Assembly: GCA_000708835.1 (NCBI GenBank)
Contig: DF237026.1
Coordinates: forward strand, 124,001-188,000
DNA: 64,000 bases
Origin: Klebsormidium nitens
Taxonomy: Eukaryota > Streptophyta > Klebsormidiophyceae > Klebsormidiales > Klebsormidiaceae
Direction of reading: 5' to 3'
The notes below the pieces were generated by a model, which was not told the DNA's origin, did not search any database, and worked only from the letters and a program-made list of their open reading frames with translations. Of the stretch, positions 10,725 to 23,700 are shown in pieces. Each line of letters starts with the position of its first letter. Within the stretch, counting starts at the first letter, position 1. The translations under genes were made by a program, and so were the position numbers.

Positions 10725-13700
10725 ATGGCGCGCTTTTCCGGCGTCCCTTTCTTGCTCGTCCTGCTGGCGTGCGTCGCCGCGAGCTCTGCCCACCGGGCCA
10801 AGCAGACCGCCTTTGTGGCTGGGCTCACCAACAAGACTGTGGCGTCGACTGTCCCGTCCAACGGCGACGTTACTCCGTACGGATGCTTTGTCGTTCCGCG
10901 GACGGTTGGGAAGCTGCGTCGGGACAACGTTCTGGTCAGCAACTGGAACAAAGCGTCCAATCTGCAAGGCGAGTGACTGCTGTTTCAATATCGCTTTCTT
11001 GTTTCAATATTTTCTTTTACTATTGTTTATCTTCTTGTTATTTTCTTTCATGATATGTATAAGTGCCGATTGCCGATCAAGGCTGACATGGTAGCCTTTG
11101 AAGTCCACGTTAAATTGCCTGATTGTTGCACTTGCTCAATGGAGCTTGGTTGATATGTTTTCTCTGCCATATTTTTGAGAAAGGACCGCCCGTGTCTGCT
11201 GCAACTGTGATCGTCAACAGTGCTTGATTGACTATGTGCTTCCCCTTACGAACGCAGCACCTTTCCGTTTGTGTCTGGCAGAATGATTAAGGGGATGTTT
11301 AGAATGTCTGACTGTATCAGAATGAGGAATGTCAGAGCACTCAAAGACTGAATAGGATCCATTTCATGAGAGAATTTCGACCACCTCTCGCTAATGGTCC
11401 TTCCAATTCGCGGAATCGATTGAGTCTTTTCAAGAGTATTATAATTGGTTGAGATCCCGCACGCGTTTTGGACTACAGCAGATTGATGTTAACCGCTCGA
11501 TCAGACCCTTTCCAGCAATGAAAGTAAATTTCGAAAACTGATCAACCCGCCTATCTCTATGCAGAACTCTGCCAGGTGTTATTCAAAAAGTCTGTATATT
11601 TCTTGGCCTTCATTCTATCGCCGTTCCTCGATTGTAAGGTCGCCAGATGTTTTGGAATCAGCCCCTTCCAACACCTTTGAGTTGCGAACAGTCTCTATCA
11701 CGACTAGTCTAGCCTTTGCTCTTCCATTTGAGTTCCTGGTCAATCATTGCCCATAACACTCGCTTCGCTTTTGTGTCAGGTACTGGCCGTACCATTGTGC
11801 AAATCACCCCTGGCGGGCAGCAAACCCTCTTCGCCCAGATCAACGCCGCGGAGCCCGTCGGGCTTTCCACCGCTCTAGTTGTTCTCCAGAGCGGCTGGGT
11901 CATCGTTGGGAATACGCCCACAACGGACGGCACTTCCAACACGATCATGCGAGGTGAGGTCCGGAAAGAGTTTGGAATTTTTGCATTCTTGATGGCTTGC
12001 AGGGTCGTCCTGACGTGAGCTTTTAAAAAGCATTACGATCTAGTGTCAGCTTTGAGCATTCTCCTGACTGACTGCCTTTAGGGTCGACTCGAACTTTCTG
12101 ATTTCAACGTTCCGATCCCATCCAAAGATTTGCATAATCTCCTCAATTGATTGCATGCGATTGATTAAAGACAGCTGTTCTAGTCGTTCCAGTGGTAGCT
12201 CAAAATGCAATCCCAAAGCTGGGGCTGTCTAGACACGTTCGGAACATTTCAATCAGTGTCCTCAATGTGGGCACTTCTGATCACGACAATTCATGGATTT
12301 TTTCCAACAATTGCTGGATTGGAGATTTTTGAACCGATGATGACGCCCGGTTTCTCCCCAGGTTCCATCTTTGTCTTGGACGCTTTTGGCACTGTGCGCG
12401 CGGAGATTAAGAACTCGTTCATCAACGGGCCTTGGGGAGCCACAGTCGCAGTAAGGGGCTGAACCATTTCACCGTTTGAGATTTGTGGTCGGATGATCTA
12501 CAGTACGTACTTTTCGCGCCCTCAGAATGCTTTCCAGCTCCCCTCATTGAGATTCGCATCCCAATCATAGTTCCTTTGTTCCGGTTCCTGAAGTTCGGCG
12601 TTTTCAAACGGAAGAGTACTTTACTTGGTCACGTACCCCATCCCAGAGACTACCGTTACGACATGCAATATTTGTTCAAGCTCTTGAAGATTGCCAAGCT
12701 GCCACCACGCATATGACGCCCAATTGCCGTCCAATCTCACCGTTCCCGTTCCGTTCGCATTCCTGTTTAAGGTTTGCGCTTTTATCCCAGTCCCTTAGTG
12801 AGTACGAACCTACGTTCTCCAAATCCAAGGCCAGCTTTAATTTGCGGTCAACTTATCACTCCATCTTCACAACTACCTTCGAAAAAGTAGTCCGTCCTCA
12901 ATGATGGGTCGCCCCTTCTCATTTCCAGGAGTTCCAATCTGCCAGCATTGCCTACCTTTTCGTGAGCAACGTTGTAGCGCCTGCTAACGGGACGATCGTG
13001 CGCTGGACTCTCACCGACATAATGAGAGCCGACGACCGCTCTAGCCGGCCCCCCCGGTTCACTGACCCAACCATTATCGCGGACAATATCGGCGCGGTTC
13101 TTGACCCGGCGGCTGTGGTCATCGGCCCGGTGGGGCTGGGCTACCGCAACAATCAGCTCTTTGTATCCGGTGAGACCGCGCCACGTGTCATGTTACTGTT
13201 TGCTTGGTTGAATATAGCCGTCAATGATCGGGCCGCGAGACTGCTGCACTGGGCTTCTCTCCGTTTTCGATCGAGGCGTGCCACGTGGCACGTTCCTATC
13301 CGTCTGATTCTGACATCCTCTGTACACAATCACTGATCATCATGGGCTGGGTTCTGCCCCGCTGATTTTTTGCCCCGCATTCAGGTGGAGGATTGCAATA
13401 TGTCTCAGATTCGAGTCACCGGTCAAAGTCCTCTGTACGTACGGCATGATTCAAGCGTTTTAAAGAATATGACCGTTCTGCGTTTGAGGTGCCACACCAA
13501 GCATGAAAAACGATCCTTGCTAATTAACCAGCATGCTCAAACCTCGATTCGTACCCTACGCGCAGATGAGGTCCACAACCGGGTTCTCCACTTCAATAAC
13601 GTCATCTTCCGCGGTAACCCCGACACCAACCCGGCTGTCGTGACCTCCGACAACGCTCTTCAGCAGCCCATCGGCCTCACCCTCACCCCCAATCGTGAGC

Positions 13701-15121
13701 TTCTGCACACGTCGTTCGTCTTGGCTGACGTCAGCACTGTCCTCGGAAGGTTTCAGTTCAATTTAGCCATCTATCTGCACATGGTCTTCGTCCTGGCTGA
13801 CATCATCACTGTCCAGAGAAACTTTTACGGAAATTGTATTTGAAGTTAGCTTCTAGAACGAGGCCGGATACCTTTGATACTCGGGATATCGTGACGACTT
13901 GATAACCGGGTTTTCCCGGTCATTCTGAACTCTCGACAGGAACATGGGACTGAAAAAGTCACTGCTGTTGCGTTTCTTCCTGAGCCCAACCGTTCCTTCT
14001 GTCCAGTCGGTTTGTACTTTTCGGATCTGCGATCATTGATGCTGAGCATCTTAGAGTCTATTACCCGGGCTTGAATGAAGCACCTACTCAAACGGATTCG
14101 TCGCAAAGTAAGTGCGCTTCTAGAACAGGCTGCCCGGAATATTCGAATTGAGTCATAATTTATTTCGAAATTGTTACAAGCTGGAACATTCGACACCTTA
14201 CTCATTTCGTAAGCCTTTGCAGAAAACCAAGCACTGATCGTTAACAACCTGAACGGGAACCTGGTTGACTTCACTATCCCGGGTAAGCGCCCAAGCCTTC
14301 AGACCGTTTGATTTCCTTCGATCCTAGTTTCAAGCGAGCTGTCTGGCCGTTTCTGAACCACCAGATGACCGATGCTTTAAAGGAGCCTGTCGTATTCTTA
14401 CGGTGACTCTAATGCTTTACTGTGGCCACCTTGCCTGACGTCTCAATCCGTTGAAATACTTAACGCCAGTAAGCTTATGATGATGCCCGTTCGTCTTCCC
14501 CGAACCCGAAACCCTTTGGTCGAGCAGCGAAAGGCAATCTCATGCTGTTCAAATCTGTTTGCGTGAGGTCACAATCTACTCTGTTACATGGCTTACTATA
14601 TAAAGAGACCTGTGCACTTCGTCGGATGTGAAACAGTGTCAAATTAGAGAGGCGTTCTTGAATCCTTTATCTACTACCCCAAGCCAGAAATGCTCCGAGC
14701 GTTCTACATGGAACGTCCCTATTTACAGCAGGCCACGGAAACAACGATCAATCTTCAGATAACTTTAAAACCGCCTCCAACAAAAACTCCGGCACAAGAC
14801 CATTTGCGCCTTTAAAACTGGCCCCGGATGTAAGATCACTGTTGACTGGATTTCCCCCTTTTCCAAATCGGCGCTGATCTTATTCCTCCGTTCCTGTACT
14901 GAAGTGGCCTTAAAAGACTCTCGATTCACCGTTAAGAAGACAAGAGACACAAACCGATACCTTTGTTATGCGCAGCCCCAGGCACTCAGCTGGCGACTGT
15001 GACCGTGTCCAACTTTGGCGCGGGAAGTCTGTTCGGTCTCGCTGCCACGATCAATCAGAATGGCCAGAAGAAGGTGTACTTTGTCAACGACGGAGATAAC
15101 ACGCTCAACGTGCTGGAGTGA
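10725..15121 (+). CDS. Secreted beta-propeller-like protein, copy B, complete
   Basis: Seven exons read as 10725-10968, 11780-11953, 12362-12450, 12929-13169, 13566-13694, 14223-14282 and 14976-15121, giving 1083 nt and 360 residues with all phases in agreement. The start ATG follows CCACC and opens a clear signal peptide (MARFSGVPFLLVLLACVAAS, cut near SSA). The mature part resembles bacterial secreted propeller proteins: NGDVTPYG, VSNWNKASNLQGTGRTIVQI, LFAQI, VVLQSGWVIVGNTP, GSIFVLDAFG, NGPWGA, LFVSNVV, VGLGYRNNQLFVS, GLTLTPN and NDGDNTLNVLE. Repeated F/L-V-SN strands fit blades of a six-bladed propeller. Intron 1 uses a GC donor (CAAG|GCGAGT), which keeps NLQGTGRT continuous as in the bacterial form. 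Function, ligand and enzymatic activity are unknown. Copy A lies about 8.1-8.4 kb upstream in the same orientation, and even parts of intron 1 can be aligned. Confidence 0.85.
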
Positions 15122-17094
15122 GCAGTACATTACGGAGAAGTCGGCACTAGGAGCTGGTATTTTTGAGACAAATCTTTCATGGCTACAGCGAAGGTCACTT
15201 GTCGATTTCCTTGTACGACGATTGCGGTAAAGGGCGCGATGAATGACAGTCGCTGCGTGCTTACAACCAACATTTTGATTTGGAAGTTTGAGATTTTGAT
15301 TTGGAAGTTCAAATAGGTCCAAACTTCCGTCGCCCATGGGGATTCGATTGAGAATTCGCTAGCTCACTTGTTTGTGCGCCAGAAACCCAAACAGGATCTG
15401 GAGAAACGACTGTGTAAGAGAAACCGGGAGTTGCCAACGTCGGCCGCCGTGGAACATACGTGATAAGGATGCTTCATAGTCGTGGGTGGCAGTCGAATGC
15501 ATGATAGGTGCATGACAGCCGAATGCATGCCATTATACGTAAAAGCCTTTTGAATCCTTGTAGGAGTACATTCAAAATTGGCGATTTCAATGAAAACTGC
15601 TCGTCTTAGCAGACGGCCTTTGCTTCTTACCAGAGGGACTGTACAAGTCGCAGTGGAAACGCAGTGCGCAGCGTACCGTTATGCTTGAAAAGCCACGAGG
15701 AAGCAGTTTCTCGTGACGGGCAGAAGCCGCTGCTCTCCGAGACGTCGTAGTTATGTCAGCCCAATCGAGAAGGCAGGACTCAGAAGTACCGGCTTGTCTA
15801 CCGATTTGCTGTGGGCTGAATCTGGAAAGTCGGATTGGCTAGCATTATTGTCGATCTTACCCAAAAGTTGAGCGGATGCGGCGCCACTGAAAGCGGCAGA
15901 GAGTTATCACTCTATGCTGGCTTGTTGCTCAGATTCGTTCGCTGAAGTCCGCCTTTCCACAAAGGGGCTGAAAGTCAACCCTTTCTGCGCATCTCTCGGT
16001 CGACCAGGCTTTTCATACCCAAGCTTTGCTTGGACGATTCAACGGCATGAGAAGGTCAGGTTCACGAAAAGTGCAGCGTCTACAAATCGAGACTGTGAAC
16101 GCACTTTGCCAACCCTAAACTTTCTGCACGGGCTGAGGACTGCGTGCTACAGTACGAGGTGGACTCGGTGGGCGGGGAACGTTTCCTTGCGGGACACTGA
16201 TAGCGTGGCGACAAAGGCTCCTGAAGTTTGCCACGTCTGCCCCCCAAGAGGCACTGATTAGTCAGAGCAGTTTTATAGAGGGTGCGGCAACCACGGGGAG
16301 CGTTCTCGTTGAGATGCGAGGACGCCAGAGACGTAAAAGGATAGAAGGGCGAGCCTTTCTAAGTTCTAGATGGAGATGGTTTCCAGTATAGAAGCGCACT
16401 TAAACAAGTTGGCCGTGCACTTCTCGTCGTTCGAGGAGATTCGATCCTGGTAGTGGATAGATACTGACTAGCTCATACATTAAGGCATTTGAAAGCATGA
16501 TTGGAGCCATCGTTCTACGAAACGATCGCGACACTGCAAAAGATCATGCGTTAATGTTCCTAGTGGCGGCATGTCTACATGTTCCATAATTGCAGAGCAT
16601 GTGCATGTCATGCAGTAATGAGAAAGCAGATTTTGAACATCGATCACGTGCAAAGGCCGTTGCACTGCACTAGTACCAGCGCACGTCAAGCACAATGATT
16701 AGTGGCGCGCGGGGCCGCCGCTGCAGACACTGAGCCTCAAGTTCTAGAGAGAGTCACAACACACAGCTTGAAGATTGATCAGCTTGCAGATTGAAACCTC
16801 TGAAGTTTCTAAGCAAGCGTAACTCCTACTTTCATCAGTAAACTCGTCAATTGATTTGACTATATCCAGCTTCCTACAAATCTGCATCGATTTGTTCTCG
16901 GCACTGCATGTTCTCGGTTCCTTCGTGAAGGCCTGATACAAACATCTTTATCAAATTAACAGCCTGCGGGTCAACTGCTTATTCTTCAATTTAAGTAAAC
17001 CTACTCAGCCTCCGCACAAACATCAGTGGATTCTCAACACGGGTACAATTGGCTCAACCCCTCACAAGCACTACAGCCTTTCTGAAAGTCTTTT
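15122..17094. other. Intergenic, nothing recognised
   Basis: An open frame of 115 codons at 15914-16261 (+) and shorter ones occur, but none resembles a family, has splice-site support or repeats elsewhere in the window. The stretch 15280-15310 holds a short direct repeat of TTTTGATTTGGAAGTT. I see no RNA gene. Confidence 0.45.
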
Positions 17095-17841
17095 TCAGGC
17101 AGTGTTGCATACCAGACTGCCTATAGCTGCTAGCACCCCCGGAATTCCACTGGGCACTAATGCCCCGGCAACAGCACCTGCAACTCCTATCGCCCCACAT
17201 AATGACTTCGACTTCGCATCCGCTGAAGACGTTTGTACGTGAATCGTGCCTCCTACGCCAACATTCGGCGGTGTCGAGTCGGGCAAGATCACCCCCCTGA
17301 TGCAGCGATCGCCCCCAGAGGTTCCCTTGTTCTTTACCTTGCCGCCGTTCGAATCAAACGGCCCGATTGGATAGGATGTAATCGTCATCACCTCAGGCAC
17401 CGTGTTTTTGAAACACCGCACGCCGCTACACACCCCCACGGGAATGTTCTGCGACGTCACGAACTTCACCTTCTGGGCCGATAAGACGTTATCGACCGGC
17501 GCCACGCCGGCACTCGCGAGCGAAGACACCGACTGGAAGTTGACGCCGAAAGCGCCCCCGCTACCGCCACCCCCGGCAATGCCGTTATGGATGATGTTGT
17601 AAAAGTCCTGGTCGGTGATGCTCGCGTCGCTTATCGTGGTCACCGTTTGCCCGGAAACGACGATGTCCACGCAGACGATTTTCTTGCTCAGGCAGCCGAA
17701 GCTGTCAAACTTTTGGCCGCTCGCCCAGTACTGGTCCACGCACTTTTTGGCTGGGTTTCCCTCATTGCCCACAATTTGGGCGGAAGCTACCTGTGTGCAG
17801 GCTAGTAAGGCGACTACTAGGAGAGCCAGGACGCGAGCCAT
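17095..17841 (-). CDS. Secreted Cys-containing protein, unknown function, intronless
   Basis: A single open frame of 248 residues runs from ATG at 17841 to TGA at 17095, without need for introns. The N-terminus MARVLALLVVALLACTQVAS followed by AQ is a typical signal peptide. The mature part has about seven Cys residues (KKCVDQYW, FGCLSKKIVCVD, VGVCSGVRCFK, GDRCIRG, SLCGAIG, SLVCNTA), suggesting disulfides in the wall or periplasm. A Gly-rich segment (IAGGGGSGGAFG) and a hydrophobic C-terminal third (GVAGAVAGALVPSGIPG) are notable. The hydrophobic tail lacks the usual short omega-site pattern, so a GPI anchor is possible but not supported. I do not recognise the family. A run of TTTAGG-like variants lies just upstream of the start (about 17878-17925). 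Confidence 0.75.
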   Translation of the reverse strand: MARVLALLVVALLACTQVASAQIVGNEGNPAKKCVDQYWASGQKFDSFGCLSKKIVCVDIVVSGQTVTTISDASITDQDFYNIIHNGIAGGGGSGGAFGVNFQSVSSLASAGVAPVDNVLSAQKVKFVTSQNIPVGVCSGVRCFKNTVPEVMTITSYPIGPFDSNGGKVKNKGTSGGDRCIRGVILPDSTPPNVGVGGTIHVQTSSADAKSKSLCGAIGVAGAVAGALVPSGIPGVLAAIGSLVCNTA

Positions 17842-18589
17842 AGCGCCGAAGTCCTGCAGAAGCGAAACTTGTGAGGCTTTAGGACTTCAGGTCTAGGGCT
17901 TGGGTTTTAGGATTCAGGTATTGGAGTTTGGAGGTAGCTTCAATGCTCGGAAGAGCTGTACATCCTTTTTGGGTTTCTTGATTCACTGAGGATTTTAAAT
18001 CGAGGGGAGTCAAGCTGATCCTTTGGAGTAAGCTTCGGAGCTCGAGAACTGCGCACTTGCACAATGGAGTGCTCTGTGATCAGAAAAACTAGGATAGTAT
18101 TTGATGAGTGAACATCTATTCAAGGGGAGTAGTGATCTGACTGCAACGGAGATGATCTGCAATTGACTCGCTTTCAGAAAGAAAGACCAATCTTGATTAA
18201 ACTTGGCACCTTGTTCAAAAGAACTAGAAACGGGCTAGAAACAAACCGACACCAGTGCTAAGTTCAGTGTACGCTTTGACAGACACAGAGGTATCGTTTC
18301 CTTAGAACGTGCCTTTCCAGCAAGCACGGGGGGCGCCAGAATGTGGCCAGCTGAATCAACCACAACAATTGAGCAATGCGCAAGCTCAAAGTCGTCACTG
18401 TTTCGGGGTTTTCTGCTCGGGGGTAGGTTCTAAATCTCAGCTACTAGTAGGAGGGAATCAGAAGAGTCAACTCTACAGTCCAGATTATATCACATACCAC
18501 AATACGTACTGCTTTGAACCAGAGAGGGCATTCATGATTCCTGTACTAACAAAGTTGTGGACGTGAGGCTTACCTTAATTTAATGGTGT

Positions 18590-18740
18590 GTCTCCTAGCA
18601 GCTTGCTGACAAAGGTGATGCCGTGATGGTTTTCCAGGCCGCCCAAGCTCACCAGTTCCCGCAGGAACGGCCGCAATGCGAACCTATCTCCGACAGCTCT
18701 GTATCAACCAGCTGGCCGGAGATCAGCTTGAATAGAACTT
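18590..18740 (-). pseudogene. Possible coding relic, frame-broken
   Basis: On the minus strand, one frame reads LFKLISGQLVDTELSEIG. The adjacent frame continues RFALRPFLRELVSLGGLENHH and GITFVSKLLGD before a stop. The composition is protein-like and the two parts join with a one-base shift, suggesting a broken exon. The family is not recognised and it may be chance. Confidence 0.3.
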
Positions 18741-19590
18741 GGAAGTGAATCTTGAATAAGTGCTTCTGGTGTGAGGTTACTTCAAGCACAGCCTGATCAC
18801 TTCAATAGCTCAAGCACTTAGTACCAGCTTGCTTCTGCAACTTGTGTGTACTTGAATTAGAGCTAATTGAAAGGTGTCTTTATTACAGTATCCAAGTTAA
18901 TTGACAACGCTGGGAACTCAGGTATCAGGTTTGCAAGAGGTAAGCGGGGCTGCAAGTCTTGCGGTTCTCCGAAGCCAGCATGCAATCTGCTCGCAATCTC
19001 CAAGCGGAAGGAACTCCCTTGCGTGTACGTCCAAGTCACCGTCGACAAACCTACCGTCAACAATATCTGGGCTGGCCGCTGCTGCAGCTGCTGGGCGGCG
19101 GCATCCTTGCATATCGTATACGTACCAGTTGTAAGACTACATAGTGCAGACTACAGCATGGCATTCCTTCTACTTAGGTTAGGTATAGTAGGCACCACTT
19201 TCCAAGAAAAATCTCATGTCGACACGCGTGCGAGGTGGCAACATGTTGGTACAATAATATCAATATTATCTACCGCAGGTACTTATTGCTGACTTTGCTG
19301 GGGGTTCCCTCTGACCTCACCTACAAATCAACCGGGGCACAGAGATGGCCCCGGTGAACAGTAAGCTTTTTGGGGTTTGGTAAATTACTGGCTTTTGGGG
19401 CCCGGTGCTAGTATCCACTGTCGGTGTACACTACTAATTGTGACTGATGACGTCAAGGCCCTAGTCGGTACTGTCCCCCGTTCGCTGTTCATAAGTAGCT
19501 GCCATGGTCGGAGTCGGGGATCGTGCCCCTGGCAAGATACCGTGATTTGTTGAAAGTGGCTATTCACATCAGTTTCATTCATACCGTAGA

Positions 19591-19786
19591 CGTCTCGATT
19601 CCATGTTGACTATTAGAGCATGTTGACTATTAGGACAGTGCTCGGGGACGGAAACAGACTAAAAACCTAAACCCAGAATTGACATGCTCCGCACCCGTAC
19701 CCACCCTAAACACCAAGCCAACCCTGCCCGTCCCCCGGGCGCCCTCCTTAGTCAACGTAGCCCTTAGTCAACATGCGATCGAGACG
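19591..19786. mobile_element. Small non-autonomous inverted-repeat element (MITE-like)
   Basis: The left end begins CGTCTCGATTCCATGTTGAC and the reverse complement of the right end reads CGTCTCGATCGCATGTTGAC, so the terminal inverted repeats span at least 20 bases. Inside each end the TGTTGACTA unit is present twice. The core contains GCTCCGCACCCGTACCCACC, which recurs in the element at 33687-33838 and in partial copies near 32806 and 33530. No coding sequence is present. No clear target duplication was identified. Confidence 0.6.
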
Positions 19787-20764
19787 AGTGTTCAAGATTC
19801 ATTCCTAGGCTAGCAACATGCACTGGAGTTTGGACAGCCTGCTCGATCATGATCTTTGCAGGTGGCGGTGCTCTGTCTCTGTTCTTCGTTTGACAAGATA
19901 CTAATGTCGCCGCTGTACTGAGAAATTGATGAAGCTTTATGTAGGTATAGTCCCAGATGAAAGAGCTGATTGACAGCAAAAGGTTACAAGACACTGCTGG
20001 CAAGAAATCAAATTTCTGGCATTGGCGGCGGAGCAGTTTTGAGCATGGGCCCATCTGCGCCCATTGTGCAAGGGGAAGCGGAAATTGTAGGTCTTCTTCA
20101 ATTCGATGCACTTTTAATTCCTTTCTTGAAATCCTGACGACCACGCATTGAATCGTTTGAACAGATGAAAATGCTTACGTACCGCGGATTTTCTGGCTTG
20201 AGGGAGGTAGTCAGGCTCTTTTGAAATGCCGGCAAGCCAGACTTGCAACAGGAATAGATATCCTCCTAGACAAGTTTGCGTAGATGGAAGAGTTGGTAAA
20301 CAGACACTGCTTGCAAGGCTGCAAAATTTGCTCCCGTCTTATGGAATTCAATTGAAAAAAGTATTGTTGAGAGTCTGCCCCGTGGCGCATGTAGCACCAC
20401 CAGCAAGATGTTCAGAAGAGCAATCTGCCATTATTATAGCAGTTCTTGCAAGCATAAGCGAGCACCTGGCCACATGCGTTTTAATATTGCCCTATCATAT
20501 CCCCCGTGCCTACGGAGGGCATGTCAATGTCACTTTCAAAAAGATCTTTCTGATTGAACGCAGCTAAGAGTGGCAAACTTTGGCAAACTCCAAGCGCCAT
20601 GGAACACCAAAGCCGGTATGCATCCAAACAATGAATGAAAGGTGTCCAAGGTAAGTAAAAGATTGGTGAACCAGGTTCAATGATTCGACCAGGTTGGGGA
20701 TGCAAAGCAAGAACCAGGAAAGGATAAGATTAGTCTGTTTATTAAAAGCCCTGTTTCTTTGCAG

Positions 20765-23700
20765 CTTCTCGCTGCGGGCGATGCCTCTCCCAGTCTTGGC
20801 CTGGCTCTGCAGGCCGTCTTCTCTGCGCTCCATGCGCGGGATGAGGTGGCGGCAGGAGACAGCAATAGCAGCCTGCTTGCAAGAGTTGCGGGTGGAAGGA
20901 TGTGAGTGATCCACAAGCGCTCGGAGCCATACTGTTGTTTGCTGATTGCTGCAATCCAGGCTCTCAGTAATTCTGTTCGTTTTTAGCTACTGCAATGTTC
21001 TCCCACTCGGTCTTCTTGCCCGTTGTCAACCATAAGAATGATCACCTGCTGCTGAAGAGCTTGGATGTCAGACATTTCTTACAAATCCTGCTGGTCCGTG
21101 AATAGGATCAAGCAAGGTCCAAGGTCTTTAAGCAAAGATTATGACAATCAGAAGACAGCAGCATGAAGGGGCACGAGAGTTTGCTAGTTGCAACTCTGTT
21201 TGTGAGAAATTGCTCACATTTGGGTTGAGACAGATGCTTGTACAACCTTTGCAAACAGCTTCGGTGGTTGCACCCCATTTGTCCAGGTCAGATTGTTCAA
21301 GGAACGTTCCCAAACAATTTCAGATCCTTGCAGATCCCTTAATAGCACTGCTGACATTTTTTTCAGAGTCCTTATGGTCCCTTACCCAAATCTCAAAAAA
21401 CCCCTTGCCAACTCTTGGCCAACCCTTAGCCGTCCCTTGATAAAGCAAAGCCAACCTGAATGAAGAATTCATCAGACCCTAATTGAAGCTTTACGTCCCC
21501 CCAGGTGGCAAATCTTGGCGGCGGGAAGCATTCTTGATGAACAATGGCGGGTGACTCCGGACAATTTGGAGCAGACAATTTCATACTGCTTGAAGATCGT
21601 GTCCCAGTCTAGTCGCAGCTCCTACACCACCAGTCTGCCATCCTCCCCCCCGGCGGGCAACGGCAGCACGACGGCATTCCAGGGAGAGCCCGCATTTGAC
21701 CGGGCGCTGATTGAAGCTGTGAGTAAAAATTGAGCAATCTTTTGTCGTGGCCAGTCTTACACCCGATCTTCGGTGCAATTCAATTGCTCAGAGCGCAGCA
21801 CCTTGCTGCTTCTTGTTGGGTGCTTCAGATTGTTCTGTTGCAGTTCAGCCAGGGCGCACCTTCGGCGGATCGCACTGCCTTTCCATCTAGCTCTATCCTT
21901 TTAGCGGATCGATGCCGATTGAAGCCATCTTTGCGGCTTGCTTTTGAAAAGGTACTTGTAGCCAGTATAGCGAGTAACTACTTTTCAAGGTCATCAGTCC
22001 TCGGCTACGCCTCTGACAATTACAATCGGGAACGGAGTCAAGTGTGCCCGGACGTTCAAATCATTTTCTGTGTGATTTCGTGGTTGCCTGGTCGGACCAG
22101 AACCCCAGCAGACATGCCAGAGCGGTTTGCAACCCTTTTGCCACCCCTAACTGATTCTCTTTGACTCACTTGTCGACACCTCCAGAACCGCATCCAGCAC
22201 CAGAAGTCCAAAGCAACTCCGCTCAATTTCTCAACCCGCTCACTTCAACAGCGATCTTTAACCACTCTCGACTTGACAGGTGTCCACTCTGGGCCGCTTC
22301 TGCTGGGAGGCCCGCTCCGGCGACCGCGTCTCGCGCGTGGCCTCACCGTTGAGCAAGCTGTTCCAGCACGTGGTCGCCACAAATCCGCTGAGCCAAACTT
22401 GAACCAATCTCCAGTCGACAGGTGTCCACCCTGGGCCGCCTCTGCTGGGAGGCCCGCTCTCGAACGTGGCCTCACCGTTGAGCAAGCTGTTCCAGCGCGT
22501 GATCGCCACAAATCCTCTGATTCAAAGTTGAGTCTATGTTGAACCAATCGACAGGTGTCTACCCTGGGCCGCCTCTGCTGGGAGGCCCGCTCCGGCGACC
22601 GCGTCTCGCGCGTCGCCTCACCGCTGAGCAAGCTGTTCCAGCGCGTGGTCGCCACGAATCCGCTGAGCCCCGGGACCGGGCTGCTGCTGGTGCCCCTGCT
22701 GCAGTTCTTCCTGGACCACGGGGATGTCGTCATGTACGACCCGGAGCCTGCGGTGCAGACGTTTTTCAAGACTTGTCTCGTCAGGTGAGTTCTTTATGTT
22801 GACCTTATTGCGGGAGTGCTTTTGTCTCGTCCCTTCTTTCTCTTAGAGTGAGGTTTTCATCCTTTCTCCCTGCGTCTTTCCCATCAATGGCTTCGAACCT
22901 ATTTTCCTGAAGCACCAGTTTCGTCCTGACTGCTCTGAAATCTGTGCTGCAGTTGGTCTGTAATGTGTCTGTCGACAAGTGCTTCGCCCCTGATGCATTT
23001 CGCCACTCTTCTCTTCATCCTCTTTTCGTTCTTGCTCTCTCTCACTATTAATTTCTCGCTTCATACTTTGTCGGGAAGTGCAGTACAGACGTTACAGCCG
23101 TCTTCAGTTCACAAACGCGGCCCCTTCAGTTCACAAACGCGGCCCCTTCAGTTTGCAGGTCTCGTGTACTTTTGGAATACTAGGCAATAGATCAAATGCA
23201 AAACTCTTGCGAGAGGTTCTGCGTTCGGCAACGTGCGTGCAACAAGTTGCGGCTTGATGCCATGAAAGAAGAGGAGTTGACCTACAGAACACACCAGCAA
23301 CACCGTTCCTGCCTTTCTTTCAACATAAAGTCGGTCGATTTCGGCTGCCAAAAAGCTTGGGAGAAGGTCGGATGTCCAACGACCAGTTCGTTCGTCGCAG
23401 AGCAGACTCAAGCGGCAGAAATTGTCAATCGAAGCCCAAGTTGACAGGAATCAGACGCTGGTACCGTAAGCAAAGACTATCTTGATAATTACGTCAACAA
23501 ACGTCATCACCTTTCGCCCCGCAGAGAGTACTCCGACAAGCAAGTTGCAAAGGCCGCCCTCCTGTTCCTCTCCGAGAACAAGGCAAAACTGAAGGCCCTG
23601 TCCGCGCCCCTGTTGCCGCGCTTCTTTCCGCTCCTGCTCAAGGCCGTCGGCTGGGGAAATGACCCCGAGCTAGACAAGGCCTTTCAGGGCCTGCTGCCGG

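Larger units (their letters stand above)
17842..20764. other. Intergenic or AP5Z1 5' region, with one inverted-repeat element
   Basis: No complete gene is supported. A minus-strand coding-like stretch near 18590-18730 and an inverted-repeat element at 19591-19786 are listed separately. The stretch 18930-19115 (+) is open and Ser/Ala-rich (VSGAASLAVLRSQHA), but I cannot tie it to AP5Z1 or any family. The 5' untranslated region and promoter of AP5Z1 should lie in the last part. Confidence 0.4.

Noticed and set aside
15914-16261. 115-codon open frame
   Set aside because: Unrecognised, no splice support, and frames of this length occur by chance in GC-moderate DNA.
22245-22769. 174-codon antisense open frame with internal repeats
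   Set aside because: Its repeats are only the complement of the tandem AP5Z1 exon copies.
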